Below, one piece after another: positions 36,904 to 46,665 of a stretch of DNA of 64,000 nt (positions within the stretch are counted from its first letter, which is position 1; each line of letters begins with the position of its first letter). The notes beneath the pieces are model-generated. The model was not told the DNA's origin. It ran no database searches and worked only from the letters and a program-made list of their open reading frames with translations. Location of the stretch: NCBI RefSeq assembly GCF_013522925.1, contig NZ_JAAMQU010000003.1:186001-250000 (forward strand). Reading direction: 5' to 3'. This DNA comes from Pseudomonas japonica. GTDB taxonomy: Bacteria; Pseudomonadota; Gammaproteobacteria; Pseudomonadales; Pseudomonadaceae. A program made the position numbers and the translations under genes.

Positions 36904-37953
36904 TCAGCCCAGGCTGCGCCATTGCCGCGGGCTTACGCCATGCCAACGGCGGAAGGCGCGGGAGAATGCGCTGGTTTCCGAGTACCCGAGAAGCCCCGCA
37001 AGCTGTGTGACCGAGGTAATGCCTTCGCGCAGGTAACGTTGCGCCAACCGCTGGCGAACCTGTTCCACCATCTGCGTAAAGCAACAGCCGTGTTCGCGCA
37101 GGCGGCGCTGCAAGGCCGTGGGGCCGAGATCCACTGCCATTGCCACCGCCTCAAGGCTGGGCTCGCCGCTTCCAAGCTGGTCAGTGATCACGGCTTCCAC
37201 GCGCAGGGGCAGATCACCTTCCGTAGGATCGCCGCTGAGCTGGCGGATCGCGTCTTTCACCAACATCAAGAGGATGGGATCGCTGCCGGGCATCACTCGC
37301 CCGGCGATGTCGGCTTTGGGAATCAATAGCCCGTTGCAAGGTTGATCGAAGCGCACCTGCGCGCCGAATACCTGCCGATGCTGGTCGCCACTATCAAGCC
37401 GGCTGTGTTCGAACAGCACCTCGCGTGGGTGCCACTGATCGCCCAGCACGTGACGCACCAGGTTCATGGCCATGCCCATGGTCAACTCGGCATCGTGGCG
37501 CCTTTCGCGAATAGAGGCGTGGCGGATCTGGTAGTCGAAGCGATAGCACTCACCGGCATCCACCAGCTGAATCAGCGTGTTGTGCTGGTGAAACGGGAAC
37601 GCTTCGGCGAAGTTCACCAGGGCGGCTTCCAGTGTGGGTGAGCACAGCCCGACGTAGCCCAGCAGGCCCAACGCCTGAGGCTTGAACTGTTCACCGTAGC
37701 GCAAGCCAAAGTGTTCACATCCGGTTTGCCGCGCGGCTTCTTCCAGAACCTGGCAGTAGTTGGGCAAGGCAAGGCTGAGGGTGGGGTGTGCGAGTTGCTC
37801 GGGGTTGATGCCGGCGTGGCCGAACACCCGGTCCAGGTCGCCGCCGTGGTCGGTAATGAACGCATCAAGGCCACTGGCTGCCGCCGACAGCACGCCGTGG
37901 TGGTGCCGTGGGCCGGAGGATGAGGGGGCTGGATAGGCGTGAGTACGCGTCAC
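36904..37953 (-). CDS. AraC-family regulator, probable control of eat-eutBC
   Basis: Regulator of 349 residues. The N-terminal sensor (residues about 30-220, with LGLLGYVGLCSPTLEAALV) is the arabinose-binding-like domain of the OruR/ArgR class. The two HTH motifs of the C-terminal AraC domain lie at about 262-345, ending GYSETSAFSRAFRRWHGVSPRQWRSLG. It is divergent from the ethanolamine genes with a 242-base gap containing a 10-bp inverted repeat, so ethanolamine response is the likely role. Confidence 0.85.
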   Translation of the reverse strand: MTRTHAYPAPSSSGPRHHHGVLSAAASGLDAFITDHGGDLDRVFGHAGINPEQLAHPTLSLALPNYCQVLEEAARQTGCEHFGLRYGEQFKPQALGLLGYVGLCSPTLEAALVNFAEAFPFHQHNTLIQLVDAGECYRFDYQIRHASIRERRHDAELTMGMAMNLVRHVLGDQWHPREVLFEHSRLDSGDQHRQVFGAQVRFDQPCNGLLIPKADIAGRVMPGSDPILLMLVKDAIRQLSGDPTEGDLPLRVEAVITDQLGSGEPSLEAVAMAVDLGPTALQRRLREHGCCFTQMVEQVRQRLAQRYLREGITSVTQLAGLLGYSETSAFSRAFRRWHGVSPRQWRSLG

Positions 37954-38091
37954 GGTCAGTTACCTGCGAGGGCTATATCGCTTGAGCAAGCAAAAGCCAT
38001 TCCCGCCAGAGCCGCCGTTACGTACCTGTATCGGCGCCAGCCTGGTGCAGCAGCCCGTCAAGTCGCCCAATGGCGGGGCGTCAGGGTGAAT

Positions 38092-38129
38092 TTGACCGCA
38101 GGCGCTTCGCGTTCGACCTCTGCGGTCAA
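38092..38129. promoter_or_regulatory. 10-bp inverted repeat upstream of eat
   Basis: TTGACCGCAG (38092-38101) and CTGCGGTCAA (38120-38129) are exactly complementary with an 18-base spacer. It lies 66 bases before the eat start and within the AraC/eat divergent region. It is the best candidate operator for the AraC-type regulator, although AraC sites are usually direct repeats. Confidence 0.5.
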
Positions 38130-38195
38130 GTTTTGCCGGCAGCAGGTGGCTAAGCTCGGGAAAAGCCATTTGCGGCCAACACTGGAAGGTGACTG

Positions 38196-39557
38196 ATGAG
38201 CGCGAACACACTCAAACCCACCCTGGGCACCTTGCACCTGTGGGGCATTGCCGTGGGGCTGGTGATCTCCGGCGAATACTTCGGCTGGAGCTACGGCTGG
38301 GGTACCGCGGGAACACTGGGCTTTCTGGTGACCACCCTGTTGGTGGCGGTGATGTATACCTGCTTCATCTTCAGTTTTACTGAACTCACCACTGCGATTC
38401 CCAACGCGGGTGGGCCGTTTGCCTACAGCCTGCGGGCGTTTGGTGTTACGGGCGGTACCATTGCGGGGCTGGCCACACTGATCGAGTTCGTGTTCGCGCC
38501 TCCGGCCATTGCCATGGCCATTGGGGCCTACCTCAACGTTCAGTTTCCTGGGCTGGAACCCAAGTGGGCGGCCGTTGGCGCCTACGTGGTGTTCATGACC
38601 CTCAATATTCTGGGGGTAAGCATCGCGGCCACGTTTGAACTGGTGGTGACCGTGCTGGCCGTCGCCGAACTGCTCGTATTCATGGGCGTGGTGGCGCCGG
38701 GCTTCAGTTTCGCCAACTTTGCCCTGGGCGGCTGGGCGGGCGAAAATACCTTCAGCACTGGCGCGCTTGCGGGCATTTTCGCCGCCATTCCCTTCGCCAT
38801 CTGGTTCTTCCTCGCCATCGAAGGCGCGGCCATGGCAGCCGAAGAAGCCAAGGACCCCAAGCGCACGATTCCCAAAGCCTATATCGCCGGCATCCTGACC
38901 CTGGTGGTGCTGGCGATTGGCGTGATGGTGTTTGCTGGCGGCGTAGGCGACTGGCGTGCACTGAGCAACATCAATGACCCGCTACCCCAAGCCATGAAAG
39001 CGGTGGTGGGCAACGACAGCAACTGGATGCACATGCTGGTGTGGATCGGCCTGTTCGGCCTGGTCGCCAGCTTCCACGGGATCATCCTGGGCTACTCCCG
39101 GCAATTCTTTGCACTGGCAAGGGCCGGCTTTCTGCCACCGTCGCTGGCGCGGCTGTCCCGCTTCCAGACGCCGCATCGCGCTATCCTTGCAGGCGGCGTG
39201 GTAGGGATCGCGGCGATCTTCAGCGATGGCTTGATCAACTTGCAGGGCATGAGCCTTACCGCAGCCATGATCACCATGTCGGTATTCGGGGCTATCGTGA
39301 TGTACATCGTGAGCATGCTCAGCCTGTTCAAGCTGCGTCGCAGCGAGCCAGGCCTTGAACGCAGCTTCCGCGCGCCAGGCTACCCCGTGGTGCCCGGTAT
39401 CGCGTTGGTGCTGGCGGTGGTGTGCCTGATCGCGATGATCTGGTTCAACTTCCAGGTGGGCCTGGTGTTCCTCGCGCTGATGGTGCTGGGGGCGATCTTC
39501 TGCAAGCTGGTGCGAAATCGCACCCCCAACCTGACCGTCGCGGTCACCGAGGGCTGA
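38196..39557 (+). CDS. eat: ethanolamine permease
   Basis: Amino-acid/polyamine/organocation-type permease of 453 residues with about 12 hydrophobic segments. GIAVGLVISGEYFGWSYGWG near the N-terminus and IEGAAMAAEEAKDPKRTIPKAYI near residue 210 are hallmarks of ethanolamine permease. It imports ethanolamine for the lyase encoded next. An AAGGTGACTG site precedes the ATG. It is the first gene of the eat-eutB-eutC operon. Confidence 0.93.
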   Translation: MSANTLKPTLGTLHLWGIAVGLVISGEYFGWSYGWGTAGTLGFLVTTLLVAVMYTCFIFSFTELTTAIPNAGGPFAYSLRAFGVTGGTIAGLATLIEFVFAPPAIAMAIGAYLNVQFPGLEPKWAAVGAYVVFMTLNILGVSIAATFELVVTVLAVAELLVFMGVVAPGFSFANFALGGWAGENTFSTGALAGIFAAIPFAIWFFLAIEGAAMAAEEAKDPKRTIPKAYIAGILTLVVLAIGVMVFAGGVGDWRALSNINDPLPQAMKAVVGNDSNWMHMLVWIGLFGLVASFHGIILGYSRQFFALARAGFLPPSLARLSRFQTPHRAILAGGVVGIAAIFSDGLINLQGMSLTAAMITMSVFGAIVMYIVSMLSLFKLRRSEPGLERSFRAPGYPVVPGIALVLAVVCLIAMIWFNFQVGLVFLALMVLGAIFCKLVRNRTPNLTVAVTEG

Positions 39558-39560
39558 CAC

Positions 39561-40955
39561 ATGGGGCAGTACAGCCAGACCATCGGCAGCCTGAGCTGGC
39601 ACTTCGAAGACCTGCGCACGTTGCTGGCTAAGGCAAGCCCTGCACGCTCCGGCGATGCCCTGGCTGGCATCGCGGCGGCCAGCGATGCGGAGCGCGCTGC
39701 GGCGCAGATGGCATTGGCGGAGGTGCCACTGACGCGCTTTCTCGAAGAGGCGGTGATCCCGTACGAAACCGACGAGGTCACCCGTTTGATCATCGACGGC
39801 CACAATGCCGAGGCCTTCGCGCCGGTTCGCCACCTGACGGTAGGTGGCTTCCGGGACTGGCTGCTGAGCGAGGCGGCCAGCGGCCCGTTGCTGTCCGCGC
39901 TGGCACCTGGGCTTACGCCAGAGATGGCGGCGGCGGTGTCCAAGCTGATGCGGGTGCAGGACCTTATTCTCGTAGCGCGCAAGCTGCGCGTGGTGACGGC
40001 CTTCCGCGGCACCCTGGGGTTGCCCGGCCGTATGTCTACCCGGCTGCAGCCCAACCACCCCACGGACGACCCCGCCGGTATTGCCGCCAGCCTGCTCGAC
40101 GGGCTGCTGTACGGCAACGGCGATGCGATGTTCGGGATCAACCCGGCCAGCGATAGCCTGCCAGCGATCATCGAGCTGCTGAAGATGCTCGACGGTGTCA
40201 TTCAAAGATACGAGATCCCCACCCAGGCCTGTGTGCTCACTCATGTCACATCGTCGATCGCCGCCATCGAACGCGGCGCGCCGTTGGACCTGGTGTTCCA
40301 GTCCATCGCCGGCACCGAGGCCGCCAATGCCAGCTTCGGCGTTAGCCTGAATGTGCTTCAGGAGGGGTACGAAGCCGGGCTGAGCCTGAAGCGCGGCACT
40401 TTGGGGCAGAACCTCATGTATTTCGAAACCGGGCAGGGCAGCGCGCTGTCGGCCAACGCGCACCACGGCGTGGACCAGCAGACCTGCGAGGCCCGGGCCT
40501 ACGCGGTGGCGCGGCGGTTCGACCCGTTTCTGGTGAACACCGTCGTAGGGTTCATCGGCCCCGAATACCTCTACAGTGGCAAGCAAATCATCCGCGCAGG
40601 CCTTGAAGACCATTTCTGCGGCAAGTTGCTGGGCGTACCCATGGGCTGTGACATCTGCTACACCAACCATGCCGAAGCCGACCAGGACGACATGGACACC
40701 TTGCTGACCCTGCTGGGCACCGCCGGCGTGAACTTCATCATGGGCATCCCCGGCTCGGACGACGTGATGCTCAACTACCAGACCACCTCGTTCCATGACG
40801 CGCTGTATGTGCGCCAGGTGCTGGGGCTGCGCCCCGCGCCGGAGTTCGAGGCCTGGCTGGCCCGCACGGGTATTCTTCAGCAGCAGGGCGGGCACGTGCG
40901 CCTGGGCGCCGATCTGCCCGTGGCGTTCGCCGGTGCGCTGGCCCACATTCGATAA
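39561..40955 (+). CDS. eutB: ethanolamine ammonia-lyase large subunit
   Basis: Large subunit of the adenosylcobalamin-dependent lyase that turns ethanolamine into acetaldehyde and ammonia; 464 residues. Family segments are visible: NPASDSLPAIIELLKMLDGVI, VLTHVTSSIAAIERGAPLDLVFQSIAGTEAANASFG and MGCDICYTNHAEADQDDM. It begins three bases after the eat stop and precedes eutC. No microcompartment genes are present, as in other pseudomonads. The acetaldehyde dehydrogenase must be elsewhere. Confidence 0.95.
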   Translation: MGQYSQTIGSLSWHFEDLRTLLAKASPARSGDALAGIAAASDAERAAAQMALAEVPLTRFLEEAVIPYETDEVTRLIIDGHNAEAFAPVRHLTVGGFRDWLLSEAASGPLLSALAPGLTPEMAAAVSKLMRVQDLILVARKLRVVTAFRGTLGLPGRMSTRLQPNHPTDDPAGIAASLLDGLLYGNGDAMFGINPASDSLPAIIELLKMLDGVIQRYEIPTQACVLTHVTSSIAAIERGAPLDLVFQSIAGTEAANASFGVSLNVLQEGYEAGLSLKRGTLGQNLMYFETGQGSALSANAHHGVDQQTCEARAYAVARRFDPFLVNTVVGFIGPEYLYSGKQIIRAGLEDHFCGKLLGVPMGCDICYTNHAEADQDDMDTLLTLLGTAGVNFIMGIPGSDDVMLNYQTTSFHDALYVRQVLGLRPAPEFEAWLARTGILQQQGGHVRLGADLPVAFAGALAHIR

Positions 40956-40978
40956 GCGCTGTTGGATAAGGAAGTGGT

Positions 40979-41815
40979 ATGAGTGACGAACCCCGTACCC
41001 CCGCCCAGGCCGATCCGTGGCAGGCCCTGCGCTCGCTGACCCCGGCCAGGATTGCCCTGGGGCGGGCCGGCACCAGCCTGCCCACGTCGGCGCAGCTCGA
41101 TTTCCAGTTCGCCCACGCGCAGGCCCGGGATGCCGTGCATGTACCGCTGGACGTGGCCGCGCTGACAGCCGATCTGGCGGCAGAAGGGCTGCAGGTGCTC
41201 ACGGCCCACAGTGCGGCCAGTGACCGGCTCGTCTACTTGCAGCGCCCCGACCTTGGCCGACAGCTCGATGCGTGCAGTGCGGCCAGCCTGGATACCCTGG
41301 CGGCCACGAGCGGGCAGGGTTTCGATCTGGCCGTGGTAATTGCCGATGGCCTGTCCTCGCTGGCCGTGCAGCGACATGCCGTGCCAATGGTGGGCCGCAT
41401 CGTTGCGCTGGCAAAGGAGGAGGGCTGGCGCCTGGCACCGCTCGTGGTGGTCGAGCAAGGCCGTGTAGCGGTCGCCGATGAAGTGGCGCAACGGCTGGGC
41501 GCGCGAATGGTGGTCAACCTGATCGGCGAGCGCCCTGGCCTGAGCTCGCCTGACAGCCTGGGGGTGTACTTTACCTTTGCCCCGCGGGTAGGGCTTACCG
41601 ATGCGGCGCGCAACTGCATCTCCAATGTACGGCCGCAAGGGCTGAGCTATGCGACCGCCGCACACAAACTGGCCTATTTGATGCGCGAAGCCTGCAAGCG
41701 CCAGCTCTCCGGCGTGAGCCTAAAGGACGAGGCCGAGGTGCCGGTAGTCGGCAACCACACGGACCCGGGCCCGGGTAATTTTTTGCTGGCGCCGACACGG
41801 CCAGACGGGCCATAG
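40979..41815 (+). CDS. eutC: ethanolamine ammonia-lyase small subunit
   Basis: Small subunit (278 residues) that binds cobalamin with Eut[32 protein letters not shown] is the diagnostic N-terminal segment (residues about 20-50). [20 protein letters not shown] and [20 protein letters not shown] lie toward the C-terminus. It is the last gene of the operon, with the next gene convergent 24 bases away. Confidence 0.95.
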   Translation: MSDEPRTPAQADPWQALRSLTPARIALGRAGTSLPTSAQLDFQFAHAQARDAVHVPLDVAALTADLAAEGLQVLTAHSAASDRLVYLQRPDLGRQLDACSAASLDTLAATSGQGFDLAVVIADGLSSLAVQRHAVPMVGRIVALAKEEGWRLAPLVVVEQGRVAVADEVAQRLGARMVVNLIGERPGLSSPDSLGVYFTFAPRVGLTDAARNCISNVRPQGLSYATAAHKLAYLMREACKRQLSGVSLKDEAEVPVVGNHTDPGPGNFLLAPTRPDGP

Positions 41816-41839
41816 GAGCCTTGTGGGAGGCGGCGGGTT

Positions 41840-42502
41840 TCAGCCCCGATACCGCGCCTTGATCACTTGCCACAGCCTTGCATCGGTGAAGTCGTCGATT
41901 ACCAGGTCCGCGCCGGCAGCGAGCAGGGCGGCTTCGCTTTGGCTGGTGGCCAGGCCCACCGTGAACAGGCCAGCGGCCTTGGCGGCGGTCAGGCCCGGGA
42001 TCGAATCTTCAAAGGCCAGGGCTTGCTCGCTGCTGGCGCCAAGGCGCTCCAGCCCAGTGAGGTAGGGCAGCGGATCAGGTTTGGCGCGAGGCAACTCTTC
42101 GGCGACCACCACGCTGGCGAACGCCTCCTGCAAGCCGAGCGCGGCCAGCATATGGTCGGCGTTGGCCCGTGGCGCGTTGGTCACCACGACGCGTCCCACT
42201 GCGTGTTCCTGGGCCCACGCCAGTAAATCTTCCAGGCCGGCGATGGGTTCCAGGGTTTGGGACAACGCTCGGAATCGGGCTTCCTTTCGATCCGCAAACG
42301 CGCGATGGGCTTCGATGCTGCGCTCCGGGAATAACAGGGCGCACAGCTCCGGGTTCGCACGGCCGCTGCACAGCACTTCGAACTCATCTTCCGTGAAAGG
42401 GCGGGCATCTTCTTCCCAAAGCAGCTGTTGAATGGCTACCAGGTGAAGCTTGTCTGTGTCGGTCAGGGTTCCATCGAGATCGAACAGCAGGGCAGTGAGC
42501 AT
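41840..42502 (-). CDS. HAD-superfamily phosphatase, phosphoglycolate phosphatase-like
   Basis: HAD hydrolase of 220 residues from the ATG at 42502. The nucleophile motif LLFDLDGTLTDTD has Asp8 and Asp10; motif II is VVVTNAPR; motif III is RAKPDPLPY with the Lys; motif IV is AFEDSIPG. A helical cap sits between motifs I and II. It resembles PGP/beta-phosphoglucomutase-type small-phosphate phosphatases. The frame continues upstream with non-coding composition. It is convergent with eutC. Confidence 0.87.
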   Translation of the reverse strand: MLTALLFDLDGTLTDTDKLHLVAIQQLLWEEDARPFTEDEFEVLCSGRANPELCALLFPERSIEAHRAFADRKEARFRALSQTLEPIAGLEDLLAWAQEHAVGRVVVTNAPRANADHMLAALGLQEAFASVVVAEELPRAKPDPLPYLTGLERLGASSEQALAFEDSIPGLTAAKAAGLFTVGLATSQSEAALLAAGADLVIDDFTDARLWQVIKARYRG

Positions 42503-42664
42503 GAGCGCATCCAGGGCGAGAAAAGCGCGAGGGTAGCAGGCTCTGGCCGGCAGGCTCAAACTGGCCAGGCGCTTGCCGCCCTTCGTCACCGGTCGGCGGG
42601 TGGCGGTTGAAGCCAAACGCGACTGTATGTATAACCAGCGTCACGGCGACCTGGACACTGTGGC

Positions 42665-44317
42665 GTGACTCCCCTCGACAATCCCCTGTATTACCTTCAC
42701 AACTTCGAGCAGGCACTTGCCTGGCTACGCCTGCGGTACGCAGACGTGTTCGATAGCGAAGAACAGCACTTTGTAGATACGTTTCAAGGGTTGCCCCAGG
42801 CCGCGCGGTGCCTGCTGGTGCGGCTGATCATGCGCAAGGGCGAGCGGTTTCGCCAAGGCAAGCTGGTGTATAGCGAAATCGGCGATCCGGCAGCGGCGGC
42901 ACAGCCGTTGCTGGCCCTGGGTTGGCTGGTGGCAGAGGTGCCCCTGGAGCTTGCGGACCTGTTTGCGTTGTTCGGCAAACCGGAGTTGCGCCAGTGCTTT
43001 GCCACGCATCCACTGCCTTCGGCTGGGCGCAAGGATGAGTGGTTCGACGTTCTGGCCCCGCTTCACGACCGAAAGGCGCCATTGCGTGAGTGGTGGCCAG
43101 CCTGCGAGGAAGAAGTGTGGGCATTGGCCATCCGGCCACTGTGCGAGCGATTGCGCATGTTGTTCTTCGGCAACTTGCGCCAGGATTGGTCCCAGTTCGT
43201 ACTGGTGGAGCTGGGTATCCAGCGCTTCGAACAGGTGGACTTCCCTTTGAGCTCCCGGGCCATCCGTCACCGGGACGATCTGCAGATCGCGCTAGGCCTG
43301 GCAGAGTGCGCCCAGGCCCTGGAGGAGGGCATGGATACCCAAGTGTTGCTGCAGGCCATGCAAGCCCTCGGCTCGGACAACCCCTGGCTGGCGAGCCGCC
43401 GGCAGAAGCTACTGTTCCGCCTGGGCCAGCGCTGCGAGCGTGCCGCCGAATGGGACCTCGCGGCGAGCCTGTACGCGCAGTGCGCCTGGCCAGGCGCCCG
43501 GCTACGCAGGATGCGCGTACTGGAGCGCACCGGGCAATTTACCGAGGCATTGGCCCTGGCGAACCTTGCCAGCCAGGCGCCGGAAAGCCCCGCCGAAGTA
43601 CAAGGCCTGGAGCGGCTGCTGCCGCGAGTGCGTCGTGCGCTGGGTGAAGCGGTGAAAGTGCGTCGCAGCGCTGCCACTATCGAGCGGTTGGACCTGTGCC
43701 TTCCTCGGCACGCCAGCGTGGAGCGGGCAGTGTGTGAAGCACTGGGGGCCGCAGACGCGCCGGTGGCCTACGTGGAAAACACGCTGTTCAACGGGTTGTT
43801 TGGCCTGCTGTGCTGGCCAGCGTTGTTCGCGCCGGTGCCTGGGGCCTTCTTTCACCCATTCCAGGTTGGCCCGCTGGACCTGCACCAGCCCGACTTTGCC
43901 CAGCGCCGTGCAGCTTTGTTCGAGCGCTGCCTGGCAGAGCTGGATAGCGGAGAATACCGGGTTACAGTGCTTGAGCGTTTCAGGGCCAAGTACGGTTTGG
44001 CGAACCCGTTTGTCCACTGGGGCGCCATGGATGAAGCATTGCTGGAAATGGCCCTGGCATGTATTGCGCCCACTCATTTGCGTGCCTGCTTCGAGCGCCT
44101 GTTGCAAGACCTGAAAGCCAATCGCACGGGCATGCCAGACCTCATCCAGTTTTATCCGGCCAGTGGCAGCTACCGGATGGTTGAAGTCAAAGGCCCGGGT
44201 GACCGCTTGCAAGATAATCAGCTGCGCTGGATAGCCTTCTGCCAAACCCATGGCCTGCCTGTAAGCGTGTGCCATGTGCGCTGGCAAGCCCATGCCGAAA
44301 GCCCTGAGCCGGCATGA
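42665..44317 (+). CDS. FAN1-type structure-specific nuclease (VRR-NUC)
   Basis: Bacterial homologue of FAN1, 550 residues: an N-terminal winged-helix DNA-binding part, a TPR-like helical middle and the C-terminal VRR-NUC nuclease. The nuclease motif is Pro491-Asp492 (GMPDLIQFYP), Glu507-Val-Lys509 (VEVKGPGD) and Gln519 in DNQ, the full PD-(D/E)XK set. FAN1 cuts 5' flaps and resolves DNA interstrand crosslinks. The stop codon overlaps the next gene by ATGA, so translation is coupled with an XPD-like helicase, a suggestive repair partnership. Confidence 0.9.
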   Translation: MTPLDNPLYYLHNFEQALAWLRLRYADVFDSEEQHFVDTFQGLPQAARCLLVRLIMRKGERFRQGKLVYSEIGDPAAAAQPLLALGWLVAEVPLELADLFALFGKPELRQCFATHPLPSAGRKDEWFDVLAPLHDRKAPLREWWPACEEEVWALAIRPLCERLRMLFFGNLRQDWSQFVLVELGIQRFEQVDFPLSSRAIRHRDDLQIALGLAECAQALEEGMDTQVLLQAMQALGSDNPWLASRRQKLLFRLGQRCERAAEWDLAASLYAQCAWPGARLRRMRVLERTGQFTEALALANLASQAPESPAEVQGLERLLPRVRRALGEAVKVRRSAATIERLDLCLPRHASVERAVCEALGAADAPVAYVENTLFNGLFGLLCWPALFAPVPGAFFHPFQVGPLDLHQPDFAQRRAALFERCLAELDSGEYRVTVLERFRAKYGLANPFVHWGAMDEALLEMALACIAPTHLRACFERLLQDLKANRTGMPDLIQFYPASGSYRMVEVKGPGDRLQDNQLRWIAFCQTHGLPVSVCHVRWQAHAESPEPA

Positions 44318-46584
44318 ACCAGGCCGTTGCCGTGCGCGCCCTGTGCGAGTTCACTGCCCGCGAGGGCGACCTGGACTTACGCTTCACCCCATCCCCCAGC
44401 GCACTCGAAGGCATCGTCGGGCATCAACGGGTCGGTGAGCGGCGCGGCCCTGGGTACCGCAGCGAGGTGCCACTGGCCGGTAGCCACCTGGGCCTGCGAG
44501 TGCGCGGCCGGGCCGACGGGTTCGACCCTGTGCGCCAGTGCCTGGAAGAGATCAAGACCCACCGGGGCGATTTGACCCGCCAGCCCGCCAACCACCGGGC
44601 GCTGCACTGGGCTCAGGCCAAGGTGTACGCCGCGTTGATGTGCGCCAGCGAAGGCCTGGCTTCGCTGAAGGTGGCCCTGGTGTACTGGCATGTGGACCTG
44701 GAGCGCGAAACGCGCTTTGAAGTGGAATTGACCGCCGAAGCGCTACAGGCGTTTTTCCAGCAGCAGTGCGACGCCTACCTGGCCTGGGCCGCGAGTGAAG
44801 AAGCGCACGGCGCCGCCCGTGACGCTGCGCTGGAACACCTCACATTCCCCTATGCGGTGATGCGCCCCGGCCAGCGTCATCTGGCGGAAACCGTTTACAA
44901 GGCTGCCAGCACTGGCCGCTGTGTGCTCGCCCAGGCACCAACGGGTATCGGCAAAACCCTGGGCACCTTGTTTCCTCTGCTCAAGGCAATGCCGCGGCAG
45001 GGGCTGCAGCGGATTTTCTTCCTTACCGCCAAAACCCCGGGGCGCAAGCTGGCCCTCGATGCCCTTCGCCAGTTGTATCCGGCCCGTGGCGCCGCCCAGC
45101 CGGTTCGCGTGCTGGAACTGATCGCCCGGGAAAAAGCCTGCGAGTACCCCGGCACCGCTTGCCATGGCGATGCCTGCCCGCTGGCCAAGGGTTTTTACGA
45201 CCGTTTGCCTGGCGCCCGCATCGCTGCTGCCGAGCGCGGCCTGCTCGACCGCGAAGCCCTGCGAGAGCTGGCGCTGGCCCATCAGGTATGCCCGTATTAT
45301 CTGAGCCAGGAAATGGCCCGCTGGGCGGACGTGATCATCGGCGACTACAACTACTATTTCGATCTCAGCGGCTGGCTGTATGCGCTGGCTCAGGCTCAGG
45401 AATGGAAGTACGCGGTGCTGGTGGACGAGGCGCATAACCTGGTGGACCGCGCGCGAAGCATGTATAGCGCCAGCCTGGACCAGCGAGTGCTGGCCACGTT
45501 GAAGGAAACGCCCCTCGCAGGTACCAGTGGCGCCCTGCGTACCTTGAGCCAGCACTGGGCCGCGCTCGCCAAGGGGCAGGGCGAGGGGTACCACAGCTTG
45601 CCAGGTGTGCCCGGGCAGTGGTTGCTGGCGCTGCAGCGCTGCATGAGCCTGATCGGCGAACGGCTGAACCTGGAGCCCACCGCAGTGCCGCCCGCCTGGT
45701 TGGACTTCTATTTCCAGGCGCTGCAGTTCTCTCGCATCGCCGAACTGTTCAGTGACGCTTATGTGTGTGATCTGGAGGTTTACCCGGTCAAGAAGCAGCT
45801 GCGCGCCAGGCTCAACCTGCGCAATGTAGTGCCCGCGCCCTTGTTGGCCCCCCGTTTCACCAGCGCGCGTAGCTGTGTGTTGTTCTCGGCCACCCTCAAC
45901 CCCGCGCACTATTTCGCCGACCTCCTGGGCCTGCCCAGCGGGTGGGCGTGGCTGGAGGTCGCGTCACCCTTTAATGCCGGCCAGCTACAGGTGCGGTTGG
46001 CGGCCGATGTCTCCACGCGGTACGCCGACCGTCAGCAGTCACTGGCCAACGTTGCGAAGATCATCGCCGAGCAATACCACGCCCGGCCAGGCAACTACCT
46101 GGCCTTCTTCAGCAGCTTTGATTACCTCAATCAAGTGGTTGAACGGCTGGGCCAGGACTATCCTTCAGTACCGCTGCGCTGTCAGCACCGGGGCATGGAC
46201 GAACAGGATCGCCAGGCGTTTATCGAAGGCTTCGAGGCCAGCGGCCGTGGGGTGGGGTTTGCAGTACTCGGCGGGGCATTCGGCGAGGGTATCGACCTGC
46301 CCGGCGCACGCCTGATCGGCGCTTTCGTGGCCACGCTCGGGCTCGCGCAGGTGAACCCGGTGAATGAAAGCTTCAAGCGGCGCATGCAAGCGCGGTTCGG
46401 TAGCGGGCACGATTACGTTTACCTCTATCCGGGGCTGCACAAGGTAGTGCAGGCTGCGGGCAGGGTAATACGCAGCGAAGCCGACAAGGGCACGATCGTG
46501 CTTATCGACGACCGTTACGCGCAGGCCAGGGTGCAGCGCTTGTTACCGGGTTGGTGGCCAGCGGCCCAGCCGATCCAAGGCTAG
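44314..46584 (+). CDS. XPD/DinG-like DNA helicase with N-terminal RecB/Cas4-like nuclease motifs
   Basis: Helicase of 756 residues. Residues about 35-110 carry PD-(D/E)XK nuclease signs: His37, Asp68 in GRADGFD, Glu79-Ile-Lys81 and the QxxxY motif Gln101-Ala-Lys-Val-Tyr105, as in RecB/AddB/Cas4 nucleases. Walker A is at 208-215 (APTGIGKT). Cys276, Cys283, Cys288 and Cys326 form the XPD-type iron-sulfur cluster set. The DEAH box is at 371-374 and VQAAGRVIRSEAD is motif VI. It resembles XPD/FANCJ more than plain DinG, and partners a FAN1 gene with an ATGA overlap. Confidence 0.9.
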   Translation: MNQAVAVRALCEFTAREGDLDLRFTPSPSALEGIVGHQRVGERRGPGYRSEVPLAGSHLGLRVRGRADGFDPVRQCLEEIKTHRGDLTRQPANHRALHWAQAKVYAALMCASEGLASLKVALVYWHVDLERETRFEVELTAEALQAFFQQQCDAYLAWAASEEAHGAARDAALEHLTFPYAVMRPGQRHLAETVYKAASTGRCVLAQAPTGIGKTLGTLFPLLKAMPRQGLQRIFFLTAKTPGRKLALDALRQLYPARGAAQPVRVLELIAREKACEYPGTACHGDACPLAKGFYDRLPGARIAAAERGLLDREALRELALAHQVCPYYLSQEMARWADVIIGDYNYYFDLSGWLYALAQAQEWKYAVLVDEAHNLVDRARSMYSASLDQRVLATLKETPLAGTSGALRTLSQHWAALAKGQGEGYHSLPGVPGQWLLALQRCMSLIGERLNLEPTAVPPAWLDFYFQALQFSRIAELFSDAYVCDLEVYPVKKQLRARLNLRNVVPAPLLAPRFTSARSCVLFSATLNPAHYFADLLGLPSGWAWLEVASPFNAGQLQVRLAADVSTRYADRQQSLANVAKIIAEQYHARPGNYLAFFSSFDYLNQVVERLGQDYPSVPLRCQHRGMDEQDRQAFIEGFEASGRGVGFAVLGGAFGEGIDLPGARLIGAFVATLGLAQVNPVNESFKRRMQARFGSGHDYVYLYPGLHKVVQAAGRVIRSEADKGTIVLIDDRYAQARVQRLLPGWWPAAQPIQG

Positions 46585-46665
46585 CCGCGCGGGGGATCAT
46601 TCCCGTCGCAAGGCGGTCGAATCGTCAGTAAACTGTCACTGTTTGATACCTATTCGAGGTTTTGC

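Noticed and set aside
38982..40946. 654-residue minus-strand frame over eat-eutB
   Set aside because: Antisense to unambiguous permease and lyase genes; Gln/His/Arg-rich composition is typical of shadow frames.
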